Shown here: positions 1-7,732 of the stretch, piece after piece
Position numbering within the stretch: position 1 is the stretch's first letter
How the letters are laid out: each line of letters begins with the position of its first letter
Source of the DNA: an uncultured Oscillospiraceae bacterium
GTDB taxonomy: Bacteria; Bacillota; Clostridia; Oscillospirales; Ruminococcaceae
DNA length: 64,000 nt
Direction of reading: 5' to 3'
Assembly: GCA_900542145.1 (NCBI GenBank)
Contig: UQMF01000009.1
Location: 1 to 64,000 of the forward strand
Translations under genes and position numbers: made by a program
Notes under the pieces: model-generated
Database searches by the model: none
What the model was told of the DNA's origin: nothing
The model's input: only the letters and a program-made list of their open reading frames with translations

Positions 1-51
1 TGATTTAAAAAGCCCACTTCGTGGGCAAAAATTGCTTTTTCGACAAACTCA
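1..51 (+). repeat. Right end of a multi-hairpin repeat element (copy 3, cut by the window edge)
   Basis: This stretch aligns with the right ends of the two full element copies at 16743-16933 and 26323-26511. It has the same small hairpin with a TTC loop (GCCCAC/GTGGGC, 12-26), an A-rich link, and the terminal repeat TTTTTCGACAAACTCA at 36-51. It is followed at once by a local terminator hairpin, as in the other copies. The rest of the element and the first hairpin copy should lie just left of the window. Confidence 0.75.
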
Positions 52-75
52 GGCGGACTTCGGTCCGCCTTTTTT
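52..75 (+). terminator. Intrinsic terminator bordering element copy 3
   Basis: GGCGGAC-TTCG-GTCCGCC followed by six T residues. It ends a + strand transcript that enters from the left of the window through the repeat element. By analogy with the other two loci, a second copy of this hairpin is expected on the far side of the element. Confidence 0.85.
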
Positions 76-190
76 GTGAATTTTTTCGTAATTGCAGAAA
101 AAAGTACTTGATTTTTTTGTTAAAATATGCGAAAATATATATTGTATAGGTATGTCCTGTATAAAGAATAACGAAAAAGGACGTGTGCAG

Positions 191-2650
191 ATGGCGCAGT
201 TTTTCAATTTCAAGGAAGATTACTTCGGACTGAACGACAAGGATATCCAGAGGAATACCGAGCTTTACGGTCTGAATATATATACAAAAAAGGAAAAGGA
301 GAAAGACCATTTCGAGCCAGTGAGGGTTATCCTGTCCCCGGCTGTGATATTGATGTGCATTGCCGGAATACTGAGTTTTTTCACGAACATATTTACCGGA
401 ATAATGATACTGCTGCTGGACGCCGCGTATTGCGTCGTCAGCATCCAGCTGGGGCGCGCCTCCGACCGGAAGCTGGGGGATATCAAGCGCTCCACCGCCA
501 TTAAATTCCGCGTGATCCGCAGCGGCAAGCTGGAGCTTATCGACAAGGAATACATAGTCCCGGAGGATATTATCGTCGTCCAGGCAGGCGAATGCGTTCC
601 TGCCGACGCGCTTATCCAGGAGTGCCGCGAACTCACCGTTGACGAGAGCATATTCACAGGCTCAAATAAGCCTGCCGCGAAGTATCCGGGCGGAATCTCC
701 AAGTCAGAGCTGAAGCCGACGTTCGTCTACAGCGGAACCAAGGTACTCACCGGCGTAGCCATCTGCAAGGTGAGCGCCACCGGAGTTGACACAAAGCTTT
801 ACCACAAGGTAGGGGAGCAGGCTCCCAAACATGCGTATTACACCGGCATGGAGCAGATAATCCAGAAGCTGCTTCCGCTGTGCTCTGCTGTTGCGGCGGT
901 GCTTGCGCTGATTTCAATGGTCGCATGGATGCTCTACGGCAACGAGGTGCTGGAATCCGCAATGCGCGGTATCACCCTGGGATTATGCTTCCTTCCCACC
1001 GGGCTTGACATGGTAATAAGGGTGTATTACACGCGCTGCTCCGCGGAGATGGCGGAAAAGAGCGCCCTGGTGAAATCCCTGCCGGACATTGAGAAGCTTA
1101 ATTCCATGTCCGTCCTCTGCGTTGAGAAGGAGGGTGCGATCTCAAGAAGCAGCGTTTCCGTCCAGTCGATATACACACCCAGCGAGGAGCTGATGTTTAA
1201 AATAGCTGCGCTTGCTTGCGAGCCTGACACCACGGACGAAATGGAACGCGCCCTGATGGTGCGCGCCGCGTTTTTCGACGAGAAGATAACCCAGGTTTAC
1301 GACAGATATAAGTTCATTGAGCGGATCCCCGAAACCAACGATTTCATGAGCGGCGCAATGTGGGAGGTTTCCGGCTCCAGACTGTACTGTATCAAGGGAA
1401 CCCCGGAGCAGATACTTCCGCTGTGTAAGTTCCACGGCGAAGAGCTTTTCGTTGCCCAGAAGATGAAGAAGGAGTTCTACTCCCACGGCTGGCAGGTAAT
1501 GGCGATCGCATGCGCAGACGCCGATGAGCGCGACTGCGACGAAACTGCCGGATTTGCGTATACTTTCGTTGGATTCGCGGCATTCAGCTCCCCTATGAGG
1601 GATTCCGTCCCGGCAGCGGTAAGGACATGCCAGCGTGCCGGAGTGCGTGTTGTCATGTTTACCGAGGATAATGCGGAATCTGCGGCGGCGACCGGCCGCA
1701 TGATAGGTCTTTCCGGTAAGACAGTCACCGGAAAGAGCATTTCGGAGTCCGTGAAGTACGGCAACGAACTGGAGCTTGACGCGGATATCTACGCCCGTGT
1801 AACTCCGGAGCAGAAGCTGTATGTAATTGAGCAGCTCCGCAAGAACGGCGAGATAGTCGCCATGGCAGGCACCCGTGCCGAGGACGCCGAGGCGATTGAG
1901 AAGTCCGACATTGGAATTACGATGTCCGGCAATACCACCGGCAGCGCCTATGAAGCCGCCGATGTAATCATGCATGACGATAATTTCTCTGCCATCGCGG
2001 ACATGATCGCTTCCGCGCGGCAGGTCCACAGGAACATCAAGCGCGCCTGCGCAGCTATGATCTCCGGATATATTGCGCTTATTCTGCTGAATATGCTGAA
2101 CCTTTTCGGCGACGCGCAGCTCATGCTGAATCCGGCGCTTATTGCGGTTCTCACTATGTTCATTCTGCCGCTGACCGCGTTCGCTGGGCTGAATAACCGC
2201 TCGGACCGCAAGGGAATAATGCCGCCGTCTGAGTTCATTTCCAACCGTAAGATCAATCACCGCTTCATCGTTCTTGCTTCCATAGTCGGCGCGCTGTGCG
2301 GTGCGGCTTCGATTGCTTCCTACATGTTCATGTACAACGACACCGGATCTAATGTGGATTTCGCACGCAGTTGTTCGCTTCTTGCCTTCGGATTCAGTAC
2401 ATCGCTGTTTACCTTCGTCAACATGCCTTCGGGGAATCCGTTCATCGGACTGGCAGAGGGCGGAAAGCCTGCGGTGATAGGAGTCCTGGCTCCTGCCCTG
2501 GCGGCTGTACTGCTTGTGTTCATTCCGGGGCTGAACAGCGTGTTCGGGCTGACGGGGATAGATATGCTGGCAACGTTCATTTCCATAGTCACCGGTGTGA
2601 TTCCGCCGCTTGGCTATGTTATAGTGCGTTCGATAATCAAATTTGAATGA
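191..2650 (+). CDS. P-type-ATPase-like membrane protein lacking catalytic residues (pseudo-ATPase)
   Basis: The 819-residue product has the length and order of a P2-type cation ATPase: N-terminal membrane pair, actuator domain, membrane pair, P/N domains and a C-terminal membrane bundle. Every signature motif is altered. The phosphorylated Asp of DKTGT is Glu312 in VEKEG; TGES is TGSN (156-159); the TGDN loop is TEDN (491-494); the hinge GDGxNDxP is GTRAEDAE (560-567); the membrane PEGLP is PTGLD. The nucleotide-site KGxPE and the segment after the hinge (EAADVIMHDDNFSAI) remain. ATG 191 is chosen because AAAAGG lies 10-15 bases upstream; ATG 92 has no good site. The frame is intact, so this looks like a maintained non-catalytic homologue rather than a decaying gene. 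It lies 12 bp upstream of the PopT-type gene and is probably cotranscribed with it. Confidence 0.9.
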   Translation: MAQFFNFKEDYFGLNDKDIQRNTELYGLNIYTKKEKEKDHFEPVRVILSPAVILMCIAGILSFFTNIFTGIMILLLDAAYCVVSIQLGRASDRKLGDIKRSTAIKFRVIRSGKLELIDKEYIVPEDIIVVQAGECVPADALIQECRELTVDESIFTGSNKPAAKYPGGISKSELKPTFVYSGTKVLTGVAICKVSATGVDTKLYHKVGEQAPKHAYYTGMEQIIQKLLPLCSAVAAVLALISMVAWMLYGNEVLESAMRGITLGLCFLPTGLDMVIRVYYTRCSAEMAEKSALVKSLPDIEKLNSMSVLCVEKEGAISRSSVSVQSIYTPSEELMFKIAALACEPDTTDEMERALMVRAAFFDEKITQVYDRYKFIERIPETNDFMSGAMWEVSGSRLYCIKGTPEQILPLCKFHGEELFVAQKMKKEFYSHGWQVMAIACADADERDCDETAGFAYTFVGFAAFSSPMRDSVPAAVRTCQRAGVRVVMFTEDNAESAAATGRMIGLSGKTVTGKSISESVKYGNELELDADIYARVTPEQKLYVIEQLRKNGEIVAMAGTRAEDAEAIEKSDIGITMSGNTTGSAYEAADVIMHDDNFSAIADMIASARQVHRNIKRACAAMISGYIALILLNMLNLFGDAQLMLNPALIAVLTMFILPLTAFAGLNNRSDRKGIMPPSEFISNRKINHRFIVLASIVGALCGAASIASYMFMYNDTGSNVDFARSCSLLAFGFSTSLFTFVNMPSGNPFIGLAEGGKPAVIGVLAPALAAVLLVFIPGLNSVFGLTGIDMLATFISIVTGVIPPLGYVIVRSIIKFE

Positions 2651-2662
2651 TGGGAAAAAGCA

Positions 2663-3526
2663 ATGAAAAAGATACTTCAATATTTAAAAATAGTGCTCTG
2701 CGGAATAGTATTCGGCGTTGCGAATGTGATTCCCGGAGTTTCCGGCGGAACAATGCTTGTCGTTTTCGGAATGTACGACCGATTGACGGAATCCATATCC
2801 GGCATAAAGGCGATTTTCAAGAATATCGTGTTCCTGATTTTCTTTGGAATTGGTGCGGGAGCTGGGATTCTTGGATTCGCAAAGCTGATAAAGTTCCTGT
2901 TCGATAATTACGAGGTGCAGACGAACATGTACTTCATCGGACTTATCCTGGGAAGCGTACCGCTTATCTACCGCATGGGTACGGCTGAAAGCAAGGTGAA
3001 GCCGCTTTGCTCAGTTCCGTTCGTTATATCCTTATGGATAGTAATAGCCCTGACGGTTATGCAGAATCTCATGGGGAATACCGAGCAGGTCGCGGAGCAG
3101 GTTGCCGGATTTGATCCCCTCATGAGCGTTAAGCTGCTTGTGTTCGCGTTTATTGCGGCAGTGGCGATGATAATCCCGGGACTCAGCGGCTCCTTCGTTA
3201 TGCTGCTGTTGGGAATTTATCAGACGGTTATATCCGCTATACAGATAAACGATCTGAATTTCTATATAATAATCCCGTTTGCAATAGGCGTAGTGCTCGG
3301 AATAATCCTCGGAGCGAAGATAATCTCAACTCTGATGAAGAAGTTCCGGCTGATGGCGTACAGCGCGATAATGGGACTTGTAGTAGGCTCGGTTTATGCG
3401 ATACTTCCGTCCGGATTCGGCTTCAATCTCAGCACCGGCTACGGATTTGTATGCCTGCTGTTCGGCGTCCTCACATCTATTCTCGTTGAAAAGCTTGGTG
3501 GGAACTCCGAAAATGAAACGGCGTAA
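2663..3526 (+). CDS. popT: DUF368 membrane protein, PopT-type polyprenyl-phosphate translocase
   Basis: The 287-residue hydrophobic protein carries the two related DUF368 repeats, GVANVIPGVSGGTMLVVFGMY near residue 17 and MIIPGLSGSFVMLLLGIYQ near residue 170, and about eight membrane segments. The family has been assigned to recycling of undecaprenyl phosphate across the membrane for wall polymer synthesis; that role is family knowledge. It starts 12 bp after the pseudo-ATPase, with GGGAAA as ribosome site, so the two form an operon. Transcripts that run on reach the large hairpin before sigG. Confidence 0.85.
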   Translation: MKKILQYLKIVLCGIVFGVANVIPGVSGGTMLVVFGMYDRLTESISGIKAIFKNIVFLIFFGIGAGAGILGFAKLIKFLFDNYEVQTNMYFIGLILGSVPLIYRMGTAESKVKPLCSVPFVISLWIVIALTVMQNLMGNTEQVAEQVAGFDPLMSVKLLVFAFIAAVAMIIPGLSGSFVMLLLGIYQTVISAIQINDLNFYIIIPFAIGVVLGIILGAKIISTLMKKFRLMAYSAIMGLVVGSVYAILPSGFGFNLSTGYGFVCLLFGVLTSILVEKLGGNSENETA

Positions 3527-3542
3527 ATTCCATTAAATAACA

Positions 3543-3572
3543 GAATACTGAAACCACTTTCTGACAATACTA
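3543..3572 (+). promoter_or_regulatory. Candidate sigma-F/sigma-G promoter for sigG
   Basis: GAATA (3543-3547) and CAATACTA (3565-3572), 17 bp apart, resemble the forespore sigma pattern GHATR and CATWMTA, with mismatches in the -10. The predicted transcript would start near 3579, downstream of the 5' arm of the hairpin at 3551-3565. The match is imperfect, so this is inference. Confidence 0.4.
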
Positions 3573-3633
3573 CTTGTACCAGGGAGCAGCCGAGAGGTCA
3601 GCCCTGATCAAGCAGGTCAGGAGTGGTTTTTTT
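3551..3633 (+). promoter_or_regulatory. Long hairpin sequestering the sigG ribosome binding site, followed by a T-run
   Basis: AAACCACT (3551-3558) and CTGAC (3561-3565) pair with AGTGGTTT (3622-3629) and GTCAG (3616-3620). Inside, CTTG pairs with CAAG, CAGGG (3580-3584) with CCCTG (3602-3606), and a GCC/GGT stem closes a GAGA loop at 3592-3595. The AGGAG ribosome site of sigG (3619-3623) lies in the 3' arm, and T residues continue to 3633. On a transcript reading through from popT the hairpin could both terminate and block translation. Confidence 0.7.
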
Positions 3634-4402
3634 GTACTATAACAAAGTCGAGATAAGCGGCGTCAACACATCACAGCTGAAAGTGCTGCGCGAAAGCGAG
3701 AAGATGGAGCTTCTTAAGCGATCGAAAACCGGCGACATGCAGGCGCGCGAAGATTTGATTAACGGAAATCTCAGACTGGTGCTGAGTGTGATCCAGCGAT
3801 TCACCGGCAGGGGAGAAAGCCCGGACGATCTGTTCCAGGTGGGCTGTATCGGACTTATCAAGGCGATAGACAATTTTGACATCACTCAGCCGGTCAGATT
3901 CAGCACCTACGCCGTTCCGATGATTCAGGGGGAGCTGCGGCGGTATCTCCGGGACAACTCCCCGGTACGCGTGAGCCGTTCGGTCAGGGATCTGGCGTAC
4001 CGCGCAATGCAGGCAAGAGAAAAGCTCACCACCAAAAATGGAAGTGAGCCTACGATTGAAGCCATTGCCAAGGAGATAGGAGCCAGCCGCTCCGAGGTAG
4101 TCATCGCACTGGAAGCCATCAGCGAGCCGATTTCTCTGTACGAACCGGTTTTCTCTGATTCCGGCGACACGATCTATGTTCTTGATCAGCTTGGTGATCA
4201 TAACGACGATGAGAACTGGCTGGACGAGATCTCCCTTAAGGAAGCTATCCGTCAGTTGGGTCCCCGGGAGAAGCACATACTGAATCTCCGTTTCTTCCGC
4301 GGAAAGACGCAGGTGGAGGTCGCCAAGGAAATCGGAATAAGCCAGGCGCAGGTAAGCCGTCTTGAAAAGGGCGCCCTCGAGAAAATCAAGAACCGTATTT
4401 AG
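3632..4402 (+). CDS. sigG: RNA polymerase sporulation-specific sigma factor sigma-G
   Basis: Late forespore sigma factor. From the TTG at 3632 the product is 256 residues and begins MYYNKVEISGVNTS, matching the conserved sigma-G N-terminus (NKVEICGVDTS in Bacillus). Region 2 (NGNLRLVLSVIQRFTGRGE, DDLFQVGCIGLIKAIDNFD), region 3 and the region 4 helix-turn-helix (VEVAKEIGISQAQVSRLEKGALEKI) are all present. TTG 3632 is preferred over GTG 3623 because AGGAG sits 8 bases before it. The gene converges on sigE and the stop codons overlap by 4 bp, whereas in Bacillus sigG follows sigE on the same strand. Its ribosome site lies inside the hairpin described at 3551-3633. Confidence 0.95.
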   Translation: MYYNKVEISGVNTSQLKVLRESEKMELLKRSKTGDMQAREDLINGNLRLVLSVIQRFTGRGESPDDLFQVGCIGLIKAIDNFDITQPVRFSTYAVPMIQGELRRYLRDNSPVRVSRSVRDLAYRAMQAREKLTTKNGSEPTIEAIAKEIGASRSEVVIALEAISEPISLYEPVFSDSGDTIYVLDQLGDHNDDENWLDEISLKEAIRQLGPREKHILNLRFFRGKTQVEVAKEIGISQAQVSRLEKGALEKIKNRI

Positions 4403-5124
4403 TTGCAGACGCGCTCCAGTTCCTCGCGCAGCTGCTTTATTATGCGCTTTTCCAGCCGTGAGATGTAGCTTTGCGAGATTCCAATTTCGTCTGCGACTTC
4501 CTTCTGGGTCTTTTCTCTGCCGCCCTTGAGTCCGAAGCGCATTTCCATTATCTGCTGTTCCCGGGGAGTCAGATGGCTGACTGCCTCGTGGAGCAGCTTT
4601 TTTTCTGTTTCGTCCTCGATGTGGGCGTTCACGCAGTCGCTGTCAGTCCCCAATACATCGGACAGGAGCAGCTCGTTCCCGTCCCAGTCAACGTTCAGCG
4701 GCTCGTCTATGGATACCTCGCAGCGGCGCTGATTCGTCTTGCGCAGGTACATCAGGATCTCATTCTCAATACAGCGCGAGGCATAAGTCGCGAGCTTGAT
4801 GTTGCGGTGCACGCTGAATGTATTCACCGCCTTGATAAGCCCAATCGTGCCGATCGAGATAAGGTCGTCAAGTCCCACGCCGGTATTCTCGAACTTCTTC
4901 GCGATGTACACGACCAGCCGCAGGTTGTGCACGATGAGGGTTTCCCGGGCGGCGGAGAAATCCGTTTCCATCAGCTGGAATGCGGCTTCCTCCTCTTCCC
5001 GGGTCAGCGGCGGCGGAAGGGATTCCGACCCGTTTATGTAGTAGACTCCGGTGTTATCTCCGAACGCGTATTTCAGGAATGCGCCCAGCCCCTCGTCCAG
5101 CAGTTTTTTCAGAAAATTTTTCAT
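4399..5124 (-). CDS. sigE: RNA polymerase sporulation sigma factor sigma-E precursor
   Basis: Early mother-cell sigma factor of 241 residues. The hydrophobic, basic N-terminus (MKNFLKKLLDEGLGAFLKYAF) is the pro-sequence, and YYINGSESLPPP corresponds to the region where SpoIIGA cleaves pro-sigma-E. Region 2 (NLRLVVYIAKKFENTGVGLDDLISIGTIGLIKAVNTF) and region 4 (EVADEIGISQSYISRLEKRIIKQL) are canonical. AGGAGG precedes the ATG. It lies 11 bp downstream of spoIIGA in one operon. Its 3' end overlaps the 3' end of convergent sigG by 4 bp, with no terminator between them. Confidence 0.96.
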   Translation of the reverse strand: MKNFLKKLLDEGLGAFLKYAFGDNTGVYYINGSESLPPPLTREEEEAAFQLMETDFSAARETLIVHNLRLVVYIAKKFENTGVGLDDLISIGTIGLIKAVNTFSVHRNIKLATYASRCIENEILMYLRKTNQRRCEVSIDEPLNVDWDGNELLLSDVLGTDSDCVNAHIEDETEKKLLHEAVSHLTPREQQIMEMRFGLKGGREKTQKEVADEIGISQSYISRLEKRIIKQLREELERVCN

Positions 5125-5135
5125 ACTGATACCTC

Positions 5136-5954
5136 CTATTTTGATATTATGCTGGGGTCGAAAACACAGTCAGCCCCGGAAATATCCTGTTTTGCAATGC
5201 CAATGAGAACTTCTGCGGAATGCCCGTCCAAGGATAATTCCGCCGGGAACACCGGGACAAGTCCCTCCGCAGTAACTGTCCGGCAGGGGACCAGTCGTAT
5301 TCCCTCCAGCTGGTCGTATTTCCCCTCGTGGTAGTTCACGGCGGACTTCGGAGTTATAGACCTCACCGCCGCCAGTGAAGCAAGCACCACCGGCTTACCC
5401 GAGAAACTGTCCCGGAGTGAATTCCCCGTGTCCGCCAGCCCGTCCAGGGATATTTCAGCGCCGTCCCGTTTTAGAGTTACCCGGGAGTGCCGGGCAGGAC
5501 GCCGCCGTTTTATTATGTACCCCGTAAGCCGGAATCCTCCGTAAAGCACCGCCGTGATAACTGCGGCAGCCCCGATGGGAATGTCGAAGTACGCTGTGCC
5601 GTTGGAGTAATACATACCCAGTGGAGCCGCGAAATACCACAGCGCCATCATTCCGCCGGCGAACCCGAAGCTGACCGCCAGGAACAGAAGCAGCGAAATA
5701 AGCATGTCCATGCGCTTCTGCCTGCCGAACAGCACCAGGGTGACGACCGCACCCATCCCCACGCGGAAAAATACCGCAATCACCGGGTGTAGTTCCGGCA
5801 GGAATATAGCCAGCGCCCCTGCCGCGCCGACGGAAGCAGCCGCAAGTCCCCTCAGCGGAGTTATTTTCCTGCGCAGCAGCAGCGCGGTACACCGGACCAG
5901 CAGATAGTTTATGTATAGATTGACGACGAGCAGCACGTCCGCGTAAATAACCAT
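5136..5954 (-). CDS. spoIIGA: Sigma-E processing peptidase SpoIIGA
   Basis: Membrane-bound aspartic-type protease that activates pro-sigma-E in the mother cell. The 272-residue protein has five or six N-terminal membrane segments (from MVIYADVLLVVNLYINYLLV) and a cytoplasmic C-terminal domain with the family motif LADTGNSL, whose Asp is the catalytic residue. The domain ends in the second half-site-like segment EVLIGIAKQDISGADCVFDPSI. It is directly followed by sigE and preceded by a promoter with unusually wide spacing. Confidence 0.93.
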   Translation of the reverse strand: MVIYADVLLVVNLYINYLLVRCTALLLRRKITPLRGLAAASVGAAGALAIFLPELHPVIAVFFRVGMGAVVTLVLFGRQKRMDMLISLLLFLAVSFGFAGGMMALWYFAAPLGMYYSNGTAYFDIPIGAAAVITAVLYGGFRLTGYIIKRRRPARHSRVTLKRDGAEISLDGLADTGNSLRDSFSGKPVVLASLAAVRSITPKSAVNYHEGKYDQLEGIRLVPCRTVTAEGLVPVFPAELSLDGHSAEVLIGIAKQDISGADCVFDPSIISK

Positions 5955-5978
5955 ATTATCACCAGCCTGTCTTATAAT

Positions 5979-6011
5979 ATTATATACTCACGCCGCGGAA
6001 AAATATGTCAA
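5979..6011 (-). promoter_or_regulatory. spoIIG-type promoter with 21-bp spacing
   Basis: On the minus strand TTGACA (6006-6011) and TATAAT (5979-5984) are perfect matches but 21 bp apart instead of 17. The Bacillus spoIIG promoter likewise has a -35-like hexamer about 22 bp from the -10 and depends on Spo0A. A TGTCGGA sequence near 6050, one base from the 0A box TGTCGAA, lies upstream. Confidence 0.65.
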
Positions 6012-6069
6012 TATGCGGCGGTAAATAATGAAAAATCCAGTGCCGGATTGTCGGAAAGCAAAAAGAAAA

Positions 6070-6089
6070 GGCGCACCCTGCGGTGCGCC
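6070..6089 (-). terminator. Intrinsic terminator after prfC
   Basis: GGCGCACC-CTGC-GGTGCGCC, followed on the minus strand by TTTTCTTTTTG. It lies 16 bp past the prfC stop codon. Confidence 0.88.
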
Positions 6090-6105
6090 ATCATATCGTG
6101 TATTA

Positions 6106-7710
6106 TCAGTCCCTGTTGAATTCGGCAAGTTCCAGACCGGGATTCTTGTCGAGTGCCCACTTGATGTTCCATTCGCTTGTGAATATCAGCAGGTAGTTGC
6201 CCTTTACGTCCTGGATAAGCTTAGTATCGGAGGTGAGCACCAGCTTGCTGAGCACGTCATATCCGCCCTCAAGGTGCTTCTGGCTTGTTATCCAGCGGAT
6301 ATGCTCATAGGGGAGTCCCTCGCGGATTATGTCAACGTTGTATTCGTTCTTAAGGCGGTATTCCAGCACTTCAAACTGGAGCACGCCGACAACTCCGACG
6401 ATAACCTCCTCGAAACCGCTCTGCGGCTCGGAGAATATCTGTATGGCACCCTCCTGGGCGATCTGTGTGGTGCCCTTAATGAATTGCTTGCGCTTGAGTG
6501 TATCTTTCTGGCGGATTCTCGCGAAGTGTTCCGGCGCAAATGTCGGGATTCCCTCGAACTTCACCTTCTTTTTCGGAGAGCACAGTGTGTCGCCGATTGA
6601 GAACACGCCCGGGTCGAACACGCCCATTATATCCCCGGCATATGCCTCGGAGATTACTTCGCGCTCGCTCGCCATCATCTGCTGCGGCTGGGAAAGACGC
6701 ATTGTGCGTCCGTTCTGTACATGCAGAACTTCCATATCCTTGTCGAACTTGCCGCTGCAAATGCGCATGAATGCGATACGGTCGCGGTGAGCCTTGTTCA
6801 TGTTCGCCTGTATCTTGAAGATGAATGCGGAGAATTCCGGGTCGAACGGGTCAACAACTCCGTCCGGGGTATTTCTCGGCAGGGGAGATGTCGTCATCTT
6901 GAGGAAGTTCTCAAGAAACGGCTCCACGCCGAAGTTGGTGAGTGCCGATCCGAAGAACACCGGCGACAGCTTGCCGCTGCTCACGAGGTCCATGTTGAAT
7001 TCCTCGCTGGCGCCGTCAAGCAGTTCCACGTCCTCGGATAGCTTATCGTAATTCTGCTCGCCGATAAGGTCAGCCAGGGAAGCGTCGGAAAGGTCAGCTT
7101 CAGTAGCCGCTACCTCTCGGGTGCCGTTGTTCGCTTCGAAGGAGATTATGCGGCGCTTTTCACGGTCGTAAACTCCCTTAAACTCCTTGCCGGAGCCGAT
7201 GGGCCAGTTCACAGGGTAGGTCTTGATTCCCAGCTCGTTTTCTATTTCGTCCAGCAGGTCGAATGGGTCGCGCGCCTCGCGGTCCATCTTGTTGATGAAC
7301 GTGAATATCGGTATATTGCGCATTACGCAAACCTTGAACAGCTTACGGGTCTGGTTCTCAACGCCCTTTGCCGCGTCGATTACCATTACGGCGCTGTCCG
7401 CTGCCATAAGGGTTCGGTAGGTATCCTCGGAGAAGTCCTGGTGGCCGGGGGTGTCCAGAATGTTTATGCAGTATCCCTCGTAGTTGAACTGCATAACGGA
7501 GGATGTTACAGAGATACCTCTCTGCTTCTCTATCTCCATCCAGTCGGATACAGCGTGACGGGTGTTCTTCTTGCCCTTGACCGCGCCGGCAAGGGAGATC
7601 GCGCCTCCGTACAGCAGGAACTTTTCGGTGAGCGTGGTTTTACCGGCGTCCGGGTGCGAGATTATCGCGAACGTACGGCGCCTTTCGATTTCGTGTCTTA
7701 AATCTGCCAT
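6106..7710 (-). CDS. prfC: Peptide chain release factor 3 (RF3)
   Basis: GTPase that recycles RF1 and RF2 from the ribosome. The 534-residue protein has the full set of translational GTPase motifs: P-loop AIISHPDAGKTTLTEK, switch region with QRGISVTSS, DTPGHQDFSEDTYR, and NKMDREARDP. RF3-specific features follow, such as the insert KNTRHAVSDWMEIEKQRG. Domain II and III continue to the C-terminus ending NPGLELAEFNRD. AGGAAG precedes the ATG. It is transcribed alone, with a terminator downstream and the flippase-like gene 22 bp upstream on the same strand. Confidence 0.96.
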   Translation of the reverse strand: MADLRHEIERRRTFAIISHPDAGKTTLTEKFLLYGGAISLAGAVKGKKNTRHAVSDWMEIEKQRGISVTSSVMQFNYEGYCINILDTPGHQDFSEDTYRTLMAADSAVMVIDAAKGVENQTRKLFKVCVMRNIPIFTFINKMDREARDPFDLLDEIENELGIKTYPVNWPIGSGKEFKGVYDREKRRIISFEANNGTREVAATEADLSDASLADLIGEQNYDKLSEDVELLDGASEEFNMDLVSSGKLSPVFFGSALTNFGVEPFLENFLKMTTSPLPRNTPDGVVDPFDPEFSAFIFKIQANMNKAHRDRIAFMRICSGKFDKDMEVLHVQNGRTMRLSQPQQMMASEREVISEAYAGDIMGVFDPGVFSIGDTLCSPKKKVKFEGIPTFAPEHFARIRQKDTLKRKQFIKGTTQIAQEGAIQIFSEPQSGFEEVIVGVVGVLQFEVLEYRLKNEYNVDIIREGLPYEHIRWITSQKHLEGGYDVLSKLVLTSDTKLIQDVKGNYLLIFTSEWNIKWALDKNPGLELAEFNRD

Positions 7711-7732
7711 GTGTCTACTTCCTTATTGTAAA

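Noticed and set aside
1142..2680. A 512-codon open frame opposite the pseudo-ATPase gene
   Set aside because: Antisense shadow in biased sequence; the composition (Arg, His, Gln rich) is unlike a real protein, and the sense frame has clear homology.
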